A DNA stretch of 55,221 nucleotides from CAYNSB01 sp964399625 (GTDB lineage: Bacteria > Planctomycetota > Phycisphaerae > Phycisphaerales > UBA1924), in contig CAYNSB010000024.1 in the NCBI GenBank assembly GCA_964399625.1, positions 1-55,221 of the forward strand, read 5' to 3'. Of this stretch, positions 22,492 through 31,827 are shown piece after piece. Each line of letters opens with the position of its first letter. Position 1 is the first letter of the stretch. Made by a program: the position numbers and the translations under genes. The notes beneath the pieces were generated by a model, which was not told where the DNA came from, did no database searches, and saw only the letters and a list, made by a program, of their open reading frames with translations.

Positions 22492-25034
22492 ATGTGCGGC
22501 ATCGCCGGCATCCTCCGCGTCCACCCGCCCAACTCGGACATCCCGCCGCCGCTCCTCGCCATCCCAGAAGCCTGGCTCGACATCCTCGACGACTCCATCA
22601 AGCATCGAGGCCCCGACGGCAAGGGCCGATTCCGCGATCGCGCCATCCGCCCCGACGGCTCCATCGTCGATGTCGCGCTCGTCCACCGGCGCCTGAGCAT
22701 CCTCGACCACGCCGCCGGCCACCAGCCCATGGTCTCCCCACGCCGCGGCGCAGGCATCCTCACCACCACCCGCGCCTCGGGCCCGCGCGCCGGCGACGGG
22801 AACAACGCAAAGGGCGGAGGGTGGCTCCTCTACGAATCCCCCGACGACCCCGCCCTCCACGCCTGGAACGAAGCGCTCCAGCGAACCCGAAGCGCGGGCT
22901 CAAGCTCCTCTTCTCCCACTGCCCTCACAGGGGAGGACCGGGGAGGGGTTGGCGTCTCAATTTCCGAGCGTGCCCCACACACAACCCCGGGTGCCACGCC
23001 CCGTGTCGCTCCGGACCGGGGCGTGCCCATCGCCCGCGACGATCAACCCCAACGAGCCCGAAACGCAAGCGAGGGCTCTTCCACTTCCCTCACTTCCGCC
23101 ACGAAACAGCTTTCTGACGACTCCTCCGACATGCGGGNNNNNNNNNNCCCCCCCCCCCCCCCCCCCTTCCTCTTTTTTCCCCCCCCCCGGGCTGGGGGGG
23201 GGGGGGGGGGGGGGCCCCCCCCCCCCGCCTCAGCGCCCCCTCACCCGCGCCATCCGCCTCGACCGCGAGTTCAGACGACCTCGTCGCCGTCGCCTTCAAC
23301 GGCTGCATCTACAACCACCGCCAACTCCGCCGCGACCTCATCGCCGCAGGACACACCTTCACCTCCGACCACTCCGACACCGAAGTCCTCGTCCACGGCT
23401 GGCGCGCATTCAACGTTGATCTCATCAAGCGCCTCGATGGCATGTTCGCCGCGCTCATCTGGGATCGCGGCGCAGGCACGCTCGCGATGTTCCGGGATCG
23501 TGCCGGTGAGAAGCCGCTCTACTACACGCCGAACGAACCGGAAAGCATCGCATTTTCGAGCTCTCTCCCCGGCATCATGCGCCTGCGCGCCCATCGAGGT
23601 CTCAAACCAACACTGGGCTGCACGCAACTCAACCCCATCGATTTGTGGACCCGACACGGATACTCAATTGAAGGAATCCTAGATTCATTGCCGCTAGATG
23701 CCGTAGAGCACCCGCACGGCGTCGCATCGACATTCGGCTACTACGAGTGGTCTGAGCTACTGGAGGACGAACCGAATCGAGGCGCATTCGAACCACTTTG
23801 GGCCAACGCGCCTCCCCCTGAAGCCCGAACCAACGCTGTGTATCAACGTGACGATGGGCTTGCCTTCCTCGATGAACAACTCGAGCACGCCGTCAGGATG
23901 CATCTCAACGCCGATGTTCCCGTGGGCGTCTTTCTTTCAGGCGGAATCGATTCAAGCCTCATTACCCATTACGCACGCAAACACGCGGACGTCGCCGCCT
24001 TCTGCGTGCGAATGCCCGACCCCCGCTACGACGAATCACGACACGCGAGCGCAGTTGCCAAACGCCTCGGCGTGCCGCTCACCCTCCTCGACGCCGGTGC
24101 GTCGCCCGCCGAAGACCTGCCCCGCCTCATACACGAACTTGGCCTTCCCTTCGGAGATAGCTCCCTCCTCCCAACGCACTGGCTCTGCCGCGCTGCGCGC
24201 CAGCACGTCAAAGTCGCGCTCGGTGGCGATGGAGGTGACGAGCTCTTCGCCGGGTACGACCGGCACGCAATCGCCCCGTGGCTGCGCAGGCTCTCTCCTC
24301 TCCTCCGCGTGTTACCAGAAATGATCTTGCCCGCGCGCGACCCCAAGGCCCTCTCCACGAAAGCGCGACGCCTGATCGAAGCCGCCAAGGGCGATGGTTA
24401 CACAGACCTGTCAGCGATCTTCCCGACGGCGCTTTACCAAAGGCTTGTGCCCGGCAGGACGGGTCTCAACTGCGTTCCCGGGCCCATTGGCGACCTGGAC
24501 AAAACCGACCCGCCCCGCCTGGACTTCGAGGTCTATCTCCCGGGCGATCTCATGCGCAAAGTGGATACCGCCTCCATGAGCGTCGCGCTGGAAGTGCGAT
24601 CGCCCATGCTCGCGAACAGACTGGTGGCCAGCGCTCTCTCGGAGCAACTCTCCTCCCTCATGCCCCACGGCCAACGCAAAGGCCTCTTGAAACAGGTCGC
24701 CCGCAAGTACCTCCCCCCGGACATCGTCGATCGTCCCAAGCAGGGCTTCGCCATCCCCATCGGCGACTGGTTCCGCTCCGACTTCGGCTCCCTCCGCCAA
24801 CTCCTGCGCGACCACCTCCTCGCCCCCGAGCCCTTCGGCCCCGACGCGCTGGGCATCAACGCCATGATCAACATGAACTACGTCCGCCAGATGCTCAAAG
24901 AACACGACGACGCGGGCACGCGATCGCTCTGGCCCTGGAAGGGCCGCGACCACTCCCAGCGACTCTACATGCTCCTCGTGCTCTCGATCTGGGCCAAGTG
25001 GCTCGGCGGCCTGTCCTCCGCGCCGCACCGCTAG
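22492..25034 (+). CDS. asnB: Asparagine synthase (glutamine-hydrolysing), glutaminase domain interrupted by repeats and a scaffold gap
   Basis: It starts MCGIAGILRVH (Cys2 is the glutaminase nucleophile) with KHRGPDGKG and HRRLSILD. The expected next element, FNGCIYNHRQLRRDL, appears only after about 560 bp, at 23295. Between them lies in-frame DNA made of family A, B and C repeats, then 10 Ns and homopolymer runs. The rest is complete: DVPVGVFLSGGIDSSL (ATP pyrophosphatase loop), GGDGGDELFAGYDRH and SMSVALEVRSPML. It makes asparagine, or an amidated cell-surface product if it is an AsnB paralogue. The upstream part is frame 1 and the downstream part frame 3, so the true gap length decides whether the gene is intact. 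The convergent mscS stop is 7 bp away. Confidence 0.88.
22881..22962 (+). repeat. Family C fragment plus family B tail inside asnB
   Basis: CGAACCCGAAGCGCGGGCTC (22883-22902) resembles family C. CAGGGGAGGACCGGGGAGG followed by GGTTGGCG (about 22928-22956) resembles the downstream half of family B copies at 33721 and 34431. Both are translated in frame as part of asnB. Confidence 0.6.
22989..23027 (+). repeat. Family A palindrome A3, in frame inside asnB
   Basis: GGGTGCCACGCCCC...GGGGCGTGCC with the TCGCTCCGGAC loop, differing from A2 by about one base. It encodes GATPRVAPDRGVP within the asnB reading frame. Confidence 0.85.
23051..23078 (+). repeat. Family C repeat C1 inside asnB
   Basis: AACGAGCCCGAAACGCAAGC then GAGGGCTC. 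An inverted copy is at 38673-38699. Another frame of this repeat reads SPKRKRG, a string I remember as frequent in spurious planctomycete translations. Confidence 0.75.
23138..23227. other. Scaffold gap and homopolymer tract in asnB
   Basis: Ten Ns (23138-23147) are followed by 19 C, a pyrimidine stretch, 10 C, GGGCT, 21 G and 12 C. Such runs are characteristic of low-quality read ends at a contig join and are unlikely to be biological. The adjacent repeats probably caused the assembly break. Confidence 0.9.
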
Positions 25035-25040
25035 CCACAC

Positions 25041-25961
25041 CTACCCCTGCTTCATGCTCACATCCAGCGCCTGGCGCGGGCCGCCCAGCCCCTCCTTCGC
25101 CAGCGCGTCGCGCAGATTCTTCAGCAGCGTCTGACGAACACCGCCCACCTCGCCCGTCTTCGCCCACGCCTGCACGCTCCACTGCATGTTCCCGCCCGGC
25201 AGGTCCGTCAGCACCACGTCCGGATGCGGGTCCATCAGCACGCCCGCCGTTCCCTGCGCCGCCGCCAGCAGCACGCGCCGGCAGTGATCCACGTCGTGCG
25301 ACCCCGCGAGCACGATCGTCACGTCCGTCCGCCGACGCGGATGGTGCGTCTGGTTCTCGATCGTGTTCCCGAAGATCTGCCCGTTGGGAATGATGATCCG
25401 ACGCCCATCCGCCGTGTCGAGCGTCGTCGTGAACAGGTCCAACTCGTTCACCGTTCCCGCCTGCCCGCCCACGTTGATCCCATCTCCCACCTTGAACGGC
25501 CGGAACACCAGCAGCATCACCCCCGACGCCAGGTGCGACAGCGTCCCCTGCAGCGCCAGACCGATCGCCAGCCCCATCGCCGCGATCAACGCCGCGAACG
25601 TCGCCGTCTCGATCCCAAACCGGCTCAGGCTGATCACCACCGCCACCGCCAAGATCGACCACCGGATCAGGTTGGCAAAGAACTTGGACGCCGTCAGATC
25701 GAAGTGCGCCCGATCCAGCGCCTTGCGCGTCGCACGCTTGGCCCATCCCGACAGGAACCACGCCACGATCAGGATGACCAGCACCGTCACCACATCGGGC
25801 CCGTACTTGCGCACCCAGGCCTCGACCTGGCCCACCTTCTGCGCGGCGTCTTCGCCCAGCTTCTTCGCCGCCTCCGCCGCCACCTCCACGCTCTTCTTCG
25901 CCACGCCCTCGCCGTTCTCCGGCGCCGCCTGACCCAGCACCGCCATCCATGACACGCCCAT
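25041..25961 (-). CDS. mscS: Small-conductance mechanosensitive channel, MscS family
   Basis: A 306-residue protein with three transmembrane helices and the MscS pore signature GLAIGLALQGTLSHLASG, then RPFKVGDGINVGGQAGTVNEL of the beta domain and IIIPNGQIFGNTIEN. It opens on membrane tension to release solutes during osmotic downshock. The ATG at 25961 follows GGAGG by five bases. Residues about 14-45 are a charged alanine-rich helix (AKKSVEVAAEAAKKLGEDAA) not found in E. coli MscS, possibly periplasmic. Confidence 0.93.
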   Translation of the reverse strand: MGVSWMAVLGQAAPENGEGVAKKSVEVAAEAAKKLGEDAAQKVGQVEAWVRKYGPDVVTVLVILIVAWFLSGWAKRATRKALDRAHFDLTASKFFANLIRWSILAVAVVISLSRFGIETATFAALIAAMGLAIGLALQGTLSHLASGVMLLVFRPFKVGDGINVGGQAGTVNELDLFTTTLDTADGRRIIIPNGQIFGNTIENQTHHPRRRTDVTIVLAGSHDVDHCRRVLLAAAQGTAGVLMDPHPDVVLTDLPGGNMQWSVQAWAKTGEVGGVRQTLLKNLRDALAKEGLGGPRQALDVSMKQG

Positions 25962-26118
25962 GCCGACCTCCAGACCCCGCCAACAAGCCCACAAGATATG
26001 CCCCACCCCGCCTTCGGTTATGCTTGGGCACCGTTCGACGACGGGCCAGGGGATTGGATGCCCCCGCCCGCCCCACAAACCTGCACCTCCGCACGCACCA
26101 TCGCCGATCTTTCAAGTC

Positions 26119-26898
26119 ATGGATTCGACACACACCGACGCCACCGCGCCCTCCAACGGCGCGATCCCAACCCTCGACCGCCGGACCCTCATCCGAGCCT
26201 CGCTCATCCTCGGCGCCGGCGCCCTCCTCACCGCCTGCAAGGGCAAGGGTGCCGCCAATAAGTGGACCCCCATGTCCAAGGAGGACATGGACGGCCCCGC
26301 ACGCCGCGACCCCTACACCGGCTCCGGTCGCGCACCCTCGAACTCCATCGCCGATGGCGCCCCACCGGGCAACATCATCCCGCGCCGAGCCTGGACCTCC
26401 GCCCAGCCCGCCATGGCCTACATCAACCCCATGAACGGCATCGAGCGCATCACCATCCACCACGCCGGCTTCGTCATCGCCTCAAAGAACCAATCCGATT
26501 GCGCCCGCGTCATCGAGGCCATGCGCAAGGACCACACCACCTCCCGCAAGGACGCCAACGGCCGCCCATGGGCCGACATCGGCTACCACTACCTCATCGA
26601 CCCCGCCGGCCGCATCTGGGAGGGCCGCCCCATCAAGTTCCAGGGCGCCCACGTCTCCCAGAACAACGAGCACAACCTCGGCATCCAGGTCATGGGCAAC
26701 TTCGACGAGCAGACCCCCACCCCCGAGCAGATCCGCACGCTCGACGCCTTCGTCGCCGATCGCATGCGCGCCTACCGCGTCCCCGTCTCGCGCGTCTACA
26801 CCCACCAGGAAATCAAATCGACCGCCTGCCCGGGCCGCAACCTCCAGCGCTACATGGAAGAGACCCGCTCCTCCCGCGGCCGCCTCGCCAACGCCTGA
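26119..26898 (+). CDS. N-acetylmuramoyl-L-alanine amidase lipoprotein (Amidase_2)
   Basis: A 259-residue protein. The N-terminus DRRTLIRASLILGAGALLTAC has a lipobox ending at Cys40 and a twin arginine, so it may be a Tat-exported lipoprotein. The amidase_2/PGRP domain shows ITIHHAG (zinc His), GYHYLIDPAGRIWEGRP, NNEHNLGIQVMGNF and YTHQEIKSTACPG (zinc His and Cys). It would cleave the glycan-peptide bond of peptidoglycan or muropeptides in the periplasm. An ATG at 25960 overlaps mscS and gives an implausible extension. A family B repeat begins 23 bases past its stop. Confidence 0.92.
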   Translation: MDSTHTDATAPSNGAIPTLDRRTLIRASLILGAGALLTACKGKGAANKWTPMSKEDMDGPARRDPYTGSGRAPSNSIADGAPPGNIIPRRAWTSAQPAMAYINPMNGIERITIHHAGFVIASKNQSDCARVIEAMRKDHTTSRKDANGRPWADIGYHYLIDPAGRIWEGRPIKFQGAHVSQNNEHNLGIQVMGNFDEQTPTPEQIRTLDAFVADRMRAYRVPVSRVYTHQEIKSTACPGRNLQRYMEETRSSRGRLANA

Positions 26899-26920
26899 TC
26901 GCACGCCCGATTCCCCGCGC

Positions 26921-26957
26921 CCTTCAGAGGCCCAAGCGGAAGCGCCGGGCGTTCGCG
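26921..26957 (+). repeat. Family B repeat B1, 3' of the amidase gene
   Basis: CCTTCAGAGGCCCAAGCGG then AAGCGCCGGGCGTTCGCG, same orientation as the gene and 23 bases after its stop. Compare B2-B6. Confidence 0.75.
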
Positions 26958-26993
26958 TCTTCCACCGCGCCTCAAAGCCGCAACACGCCCACC

Positions 26994-27026
26994 GGGTGCC
27001 ACGCCCCGTGCCTTGCGGGGCGTGCC
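26994..27026 (+). repeat. Family A palindrome A4 (short form)
   Basis: GGGTGCCACGCCCCGTG, a short loop, GGGGCGTGCC. A shortened version with a smaller loop, 96 bases after the amidase stop and in its orientation, behind B1. Confidence 0.8.
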
Positions 27027-27083
27027 TTCTCTTCTCCTCGCGCTCATGCCGAGGCCAATGTCCCTAACCCACTACGCTTTCCC

Positions 27084-27521
27084 ATGCTCCGCGTCGCCCT
27101 GCTCGCCGCCCTTTTCCTCTCCGCCTGCGCTCCCCACGGCACGCTCGTCGAAATCTCTCTCCGCGATGTCCAAACCCACGAGCCCATCCCTGGCGCACAC
27201 GTGGACATGACAAATCGTCCAGTGGACAGTGGCCCTCCACTTCCCTTTGGTCTGAACACGGTTGGTCTACGTATCGCCAAGGGCACCACCAACGAGCTCG
27301 GCCTCGCCCGCTTCCGCGCCGAACGAGACGCGTTCAAACTCACGGTGGAGCTCACGAAGCCCCGCCGAATCTGGTACGCCCTGCCCGACACCAGCGCATC
27401 GCAACGCGGCACGCCGTCATGGAACGCCATAGCCAATGGCGGCACATGGACCCCGCTGAAAGCCGAGAGCCCCCCCGACGCCCCCGCGCTCGAGTGCCGC
27501 GCCGATTGGCGCTCGAACTAA
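27084..27521 (+). CDS. Small lipoprotein of unknown function
   Basis: A 145-residue protein starting MLRVALLAALFLSAC, with a lipobox at Cys15. The mature part resembles a short carboxypeptidase-regulatory-like or SdrD-like beta domain (EISLRDVQTHEPIPGAHVDM...TNELGLARFRAER). That would make it a surface-attached beta-sandwich protein. It lies just before a membrane zinc-ribbon gene 22 bp downstream, probably co-transcribed. Confidence 0.8.
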   Translation: MLRVALLAALFLSACAPHGTLVEISLRDVQTHEPIPGAHVDMTNRPVDSGPPLPFGLNTVGLRIAKGTTNELGLARFRAERDAFKLTVELTKPRRIWYALPDTSASQRGTPSWNAIANGGTWTPLKAESPPDAPALECRADWRSN

Positions 27522-27543
27522 TCTCGAAGAACTACCCTTCCGC

Positions 27544-29115
27544 ATGCGGCTTCTGGGGATCCTCTTTCTCGTCGGCCTGATCGTCTGCATCCGCCTCTTG
27601 CTCTCCGGCCTCCGCGGCACCACCACCCACACCCCGCCCTGGTGCGCCAAGTGCCGCTTCGATCTCTCCGGCCTCACACATCCCCCCCGCTGCCCCGAGT
27701 GCGGCGCGGATCTTGAGCGACTCGGCGCGATCCGACGCACCCGCACCGTCAGGCGACGCGCCCGCCTCATCGTCGGCGCGCTGGGCACGTTGATCGGCGC
27801 GTTCATCCTCGTTCACGACAGCCTGCCCGCCGCGCTCACCGTCAACTGGCTCCGCTTCGCTCCCTCGTCCACGCTCTCAAACTGGGTCAAGACCGCGCCC
27901 GCACCCGACGCCGACCGCGCCCTCGCCGAACTTCAGCGCCGCCAAACCCTCGAGCGCCTCACCCCCGCCAGCGATGGCGGCCTCCGCGCCGCCCTCCTCG
28001 CACGCATCACAAACCAGAACGCCGAGTGGACAGAGAAGATGCACAACCACCTCTGGGCCGAGTACTCCAACGCCCTGATGTCCCCCGCCGAATCCAGCGC
28101 GTATGAGCAAGCGGCCGATCAATCGATCAAGTTCGAAGTTCGACCCCAGGTCCAGGCAGGCCACTCCATCGCAACCACGCTCGAGCTCGGCCCATGGCGA
28201 GTCGGACCCGGCCGGTCTCAAGGTGGGCCATCCAACTACACGTCCAAAGCGGAGATCGTGCACATCCGCCGAGACGGGCATCCGATCGATCCAACGCTCA
28301 TCCCCACTCCCACCGCGTGGATGTCCGGAACGCGCCAGTGGCATGGGCGGTACACCATGAACCCTGCCACCCCGATCGCAACCTCACCAGGCGATTACGA
28401 AATCACACTGCGAGTAACGATGGGCGTCACAACCGTCACAACGGGCACCGCGAAGGCGACCAAACGCACGTGGGTCTTTGACAAGATCGCACACGCCCGC
28501 GTCGGCGAAAGCCCAACCGCCGCGACGCGCGCCCTCGATCTGGATACGGAGCAGAAGCTCCAGATCAGCATGCTGCTGCGAGGTGTGGTGCTCACACCGA
28601 AGGAGAATCAACCGTACTTCGAGTATCCGGGCCCCGCCCAGCCGAGCATCCACGTGCTCTTCAACTGCGAAGCCCAGGCCCTTCCCGTCGCCTTCAAGGC
28701 GACAGTCCGACCCGCCAAGAACTCGACCGGGCTGCCGCTCAACGATCAGGAGGGCGGATGGTTCGCGTGGGAATCGGTCACTGATTCGATGCTTGGCTCA
28801 AGCTCCGCGGTCCTCAACGAGCAGTGGCTCCCTCTCGCGCTCGAGCGGTTCAAGAAGCCGCCGTACCGAATCAACCCAACTCACGTTGAGCTTCCAAAGC
28901 TCCCCGATCTGACCGTGGATGTGATTCTAACGCCAGACCCCGGCGCGGCCGAACAGACCGTCGGCATGACGCGGGTTCCCAACTGCGAAATCATCTATCG
29001 CGATGTCCCGGTCTACCTGGACGAAGCATGGCAAGACCACACTGCTCGGTTCGGAACCGGCATGCGCCCAACCACCATCCGCCCTCTCGACCCCGCCCTT
29101 TCACCAAGCCCCTGA
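27544..29115 (+). CDS. Membrane protein with N-terminal CxxC...CPECG zinc ribbon
   Basis: A 523-residue protein. Helix 1 (residues 3-22) is followed by the zinc ribbon PWCAKCRFDLSGL...RCPECGADL (residues 33-56) and a second helix (about 75-95). The rest, about 420 residues, is soluble, beta-rich and unfamiliar. C-x2-C-[RG]-[FY]-[DS]-L-x-G-L...CPECG ribbons next to a membrane helix recur in Phycisphaerae-type proteins; the gene at 46846 has the same ribbon at its other end. Function unknown. From about 28100 the gene is less GC-rich than its start. Confidence 0.85.
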   Translation: MRLLGILFLVGLIVCIRLLLSGLRGTTTHTPPWCAKCRFDLSGLTHPPRCPECGADLERLGAIRRTRTVRRRARLIVGALGTLIGAFILVHDSLPAALTVNWLRFAPSSTLSNWVKTAPAPDADRALAELQRRQTLERLTPASDGGLRAALLARITNQNAEWTEKMHNHLWAEYSNALMSPAESSAYEQAADQSIKFEVRPQVQAGHSIATTLELGPWRVGPGRSQGGPSNYTSKAEIVHIRRDGHPIDPTLIPTPTAWMSGTRQWHGRYTMNPATPIATSPGDYEITLRVTMGVTTVTTGTAKATKRTWVFDKIAHARVGESPTAATRALDLDTEQKLQISMLLRGVVLTPKENQPYFEYPGPAQPSIHVLFNCEAQALPVAFKATVRPAKNSTGLPLNDQEGGWFAWESVTDSMLGSSSAVLNEQWLPLALERFKKPPYRINPTHVELPKLPDLTVDVILTPDPGAAEQTVGMTRVPNCEIIYRDVPVYLDEAWQDHTARFGTGMRPTTIRPLDPALSPSP

Positions 29116-29117
29116 CC

Positions 29118-30023
29118 CTACTTCTCCTCCCCCTCCTCCACCGCCGCCCTCTCCCCAAAGATCGCGCTCCCCACCCGAACCACATTCGCGCCCTCCTCGA
29201 TCGCCACCTCAAAGTCCCCCGACATCCCCATCGACAGGATGTTGAACTTCCCCTCACCGATCCCCGTCTTCTCGATCTCCTCGAACAAGTCCCGGCACCG
29301 CGAGAACGCCGGCCGCGCATCCTCCGGCCCCTTCCCCAGCGCCGCCATCGTCATCAGCCCGCGCACACGCACGCCCACCATCGTGTCGATCTGCTCGCAC
29401 AGGTGCAGCGCCGCCGGCGGCGGGCAACCCTCCTTCTGCTCCTCGCCCGAGCAGTTCACCTGCACCAGCACCTCCACGGGCTCCTCGCGCCTCACCCCGA
29501 TCGCCTGGATCTCCTCCGCCAGCCGCAGCGAGTCCACCGTGTGGATCAACCGGCAGAACTCCAGCGCCTTCTTCACCTTGTTCCGCTGCAGGTGCCCGAT
29601 CAGGTGCCAGCGGATCTTGTCCGCGCCGCCGCCGGGCCCCGCCGTCCCCAGCACCGCCGCCTGCAGGTCCGCCGTCGCCCGCGCGTTGGGCAGCGTCCGC
29701 CCCCGCGCCATCAGCTCGTCCGCCATCGCCGCGCGCTGGATCAGGTTCTGAACGTAGTTCTCGCCGAAGTCCCGGTGACCCAGGCGCACCAGGTGCCGCA
29801 CCTGGTCCGGCTCCGCGTACTTGCTCACCACCACGAGCATCACGTCCTGCTCGCGCTTGCCCACGCGCTTCGCCGCCGCGCCGATCCGCGCACGCACCGA
29901 CGCGTAACGCTGCTCCAGCGCCTCAGGCGGCTCGGGCGCTCGCGCCGAAACGGACAAGGGTGTGCTCATCGGGCTCGCTCCCCGGGGCTCCGCCCCGGAC
30001 TTGGCGATGTCGAACGCGGTCAT
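29118..30023 (-). CDS. YggS-family PLP homeostasis protein
   Basis: A 301-residue member of the YggS/PROSC family: VVVSKYAEPDQV with the PLP lysine at about residue 68, GHRDFGENYVQNL, WHLIGHLQRNKVK, VNCSGEEQKEG, LSMGMSGDFEVAIEEG and VRVGSAIFG. The family buffers pyridoxal phosphate and affects amino acid metabolism. It is longer than E. coli YggS (about 234) because of an N-terminal extension and an insert near residues 105-135. The start at 30023 follows AGGAGG by six bases. Its stop is 2 bp from the convergent 27544 gene. Confidence 0.93.
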   Translation of the reverse strand: MTAFDIAKSGAEPRGASPMSTPLSVSARAPEPPEALEQRYASVRARIGAAAKRVGKREQDVMLVVVSKYAEPDQVRHLVRLGHRDFGENYVQNLIQRAAMADELMARGRTLPNARATADLQAAVLGTAGPGGGADKIRWHLIGHLQRNKVKKALEFCRLIHTVDSLRLAEEIQAIGVRREEPVEVLVQVNCSGEEQKEGCPPPAALHLCEQIDTMVGVRVRGLMTMAALGKGPEDARPAFSRCRDLFEEIEKTGIGEGKFNILSMGMSGDFEVAIEEGANVVRVGSAIFGERAAVEEGEEK

Positions 30024-30144
30024 GTGTGGCCTCCTGCGCGAACCGCACTCCTAGCATACCACACGCCGCCCCCGCGAGCGAATGGACACCGTTCCCGCTC
30101 CGTGGCCCCGTTCCTTTGTCGCTCCGTCTCTTGGATCTCCCCCC

Positions 30145-30639
30145 ATGCCCAACAACGACCACCTCACCCCCCGCACCGCACCCCTCGCCGTCGGCGACCT
30201 CGCCCCGGACTTCACCCTCACCGACCAGAACCGCAAGGAATGGAAGCTCTCCGACGCCGTCAAGAAGGGCGACGTCGTCCTCTGCTTCTTCCCCCTCGCC
30301 TTCACCTCCGTCTGCTCCACCGAGATGAAGTGCGTCAACGACGAGATGGCCAAGTGGTCCGCCAAGGGCGCCACCGTCGTCGGCGTCTCCTGCGACTCCT
30401 TCGCCTCCCTCAAGGCTTGGGCCGACCAGCTGGGCCTCAAGCAGACCCTCGTCTCGGACATCCACCGCCAGGTCTGCAAGGCCTACGGCCTCTTCTGGCC
30501 CGACCTCAACGTCTCCTCGCGAGGCACCGTCGTCATCGCCAAGTCCGCCGACGGCAAGGGCAAGATCAAGGCCTCCCAGGGCCGCGAGCCCGGCAAGGCC
30601 ATGAACTGGGAAGAAGTCCTCGCGTGGCTCGCCGCGTAG
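30145..30639 (+). CDS. Peroxiredoxin (AhpC/TSA family)
   Basis: A 164-residue thioredoxin-fold peroxidase. The peroxidatic Cys57 lies in PLAFTSVCSTEM (family pattern FTxxCxxE) with Thr54. Cysteines at GVSCDSF and QVCKAYGLF could act as resolving or structural residues. SRGTVVI follows. It reduces hydrogen peroxide and organic hydroperoxides with an unknown reductant. The start MPNNDHLTPR is chosen because the preceding 21 codons are leader. Length and motifs place it near the AhpE/Bcp group. Confidence 0.92.
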   Translation: MPNNDHLTPRTAPLAVGDLAPDFTLTDQNRKEWKLSDAVKKGDVVLCFFPLAFTSVCSTEMKCVNDEMAKWSAKGATVVGVSCDSFASLKAWADQLGLKQTLVSDIHRQVCKAYGLFWPDLNVSSRGTVVIAKSADGKGKIKASQGREPGKAMNWEEVLAWLAA

Positions 30640-30711
30640 ATCCTTAGTCTCCACGCTCCAAAGCATTACACCCGCGCGCGACGCCCCAACCCGCGCCGCC
30701 TTTCAATTGGG

Positions 30712-30740
30712 TTGCCGCACGCGCACACCAAAGTTACATT
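30712..30740 (+). promoter_or_regulatory. Candidate promoter upstream of the 30782 gene
   Basis: TTGCCG (30712-30717) and TACATT (30735-30740) with a 17-bp spacer, each matching 4 of 6 consensus bases. A start near 30747 would leave about a 35-nt leader before ATG 30782. Confidence 0.35.
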
Positions 30741-30781
30741 GTGCCCCCGTTGAGGCAATCCGCACCCGCAACGGGAACACG

Positions 30782-31258
30782 ATGATGTCGCAAAACCCCT
30801 CCGGCCCCCGCTTCGTCACCTCAACCTCCGTCGCCACCTCCGATGCCGGCCGCGAAGCCCAGAAGGCCGCCCTCGCCGGGCGACGCTTCGGCGCTCCGCG
30901 CTGGCTCTTCATCGTCGGGCTCATCCACCTGGGCATCAGCGTCGTTCAATCCTCGCAACTCCACATCCGCTCGCTGAGGGACGTCCCCGAACCCCTGCTC
31001 ATCTACGGCGTCGGCGGCCTGCTCCTCATTCTGCTCGCCGCCGTCGCGCTCAAAGCCCCCGTCCTCGGCGCCAGCCTCGGGCTCGCGGTGTACGTCGCCG
31101 AGACCGCCCTCATCGGCATCCTGGTCCCCTCGTGGCTCGCCAAGTCCGTCGTCTTCAAAGTCTTGAACGCGTTCCTGCTCGTGCAGGGCATCCGCGAGGC
31201 GATCGCGTACCAAAGGCTCCAGCGCCATCCCGAAGCGGGCCAACCCCCAGCGCCATGA
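30782..31258 (+). CDS. Membrane protein of unknown function
   Basis: A 158-residue protein starting MMSQNPSGPRF, with four hydrophobic helices (about residues 42-60, 77-97, 98-120 and 124-142), including LIYGVGGLLLILLAAVAL. ATG codons at 30782 and 30785 are adjacent. The stop overlaps the next gene's start (ATGA at 31255), so the two are coupled. No family recognised. Confidence 0.75.
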   Translation: MMSQNPSGPRFVTSTSVATSDAGREAQKAALAGRRFGAPRWLFIVGLIHLGISVVQSSQLHIRSLRDVPEPLLIYGVGGLLLILLAAVALKAPVLGASLGLAVYVAETALIGILVPSWLAKSVVFKVLNAFLLVQGIREAIAYQRLQRHPEAGQPPAP

Positions 31259-31779
31259 ACGCTCCCCCGACCATCCTCGAAAACCAATTCGACTCGCCGC
31301 TGGACGCCCACGAAGTCCTGCGCCGCGCCCAACCGCTCCTCTCCGCCCTCGGCTGCGAGGAAGTGCGCGACGACTCGCCCACTTCGCTCCTCGCCGAGCG
31401 CCCCGCGCGCAAGCCCAAGGACGCCATCCGCATCGACCTCTGGCCGCAGACCGTGCGACTCATCACACGCCCGAATCCCCAGGGTTGCGTCGTCTCCATC
31501 GCGCACAGCATCCATTCCATGCCCGGCGCGATGACCCGCTACAAGCCCTACATGCTCGAGGCCGCCAACCTCCTCGAGGCCGCCCTCACCGATCGCCTCA
31601 CGCTCGAACAGGCAAACCCCGCCGCGGCACAGGCCTGGGCCAACGTCATCGCCCTCGCCGCGCGCCGCGCCAAGCGTGAACGCATCATCAAGATCATCGT
31701 CATGGGCATCCCCGCGGCCCTGCTCATCCTCCTCCTGCTCATGGCCTTCATCGGCGCCCTCGTCAACCGCCACCCCTAG
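31255..31779 (+). CDS. Protein of unknown function with C-terminal membrane helix
   Basis: A 174-residue protein starting MNAPPTILENQFDSPLDAHE. It has a soluble N-terminal domain (ALGCEEVRDDSP; PQTVRLITRP; VVSIAHSIHSMPGAMTRY) and one C-terminal helix IIVMGIPAALLILLLLMAF, so it is a tail-anchored or bitopic protein. ATGA overlap with the upstream membrane protein gene suggests they work together. Family unknown. Confidence 0.75.
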   Translation: MNAPPTILENQFDSPLDAHEVLRRAQPLLSALGCEEVRDDSPTSLLAERPARKPKDAIRIDLWPQTVRLITRPNPQGCVVSIAHSIHSMPGAMTRYKPYMLEAANLLEAALTDRLTLEQANPAAAQAWANVIALAARRAKRERIIKIIVMGIPAALLILLLLMAFIGALVNRHP

Positions 31780-31827
31780 CCGCGCGACCACCGCGCACAC
31801 CGCCGCCCCGCGCCGTAAAGTCGCCCC

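Noticed and set aside
23148..23227. G-quadruplex or phase-variable homopolymer tract in asnB
   Set aside because: It abuts a 10-N gap and consists of runs typical of low-quality read ends, so an artefact is much more likely.
26921..27026. Insertion sequence between the amidase and the lipoprotein gene
   Set aside because: Only short palindromic repeats are present; no transposase, terminal inverted repeats or target duplication.
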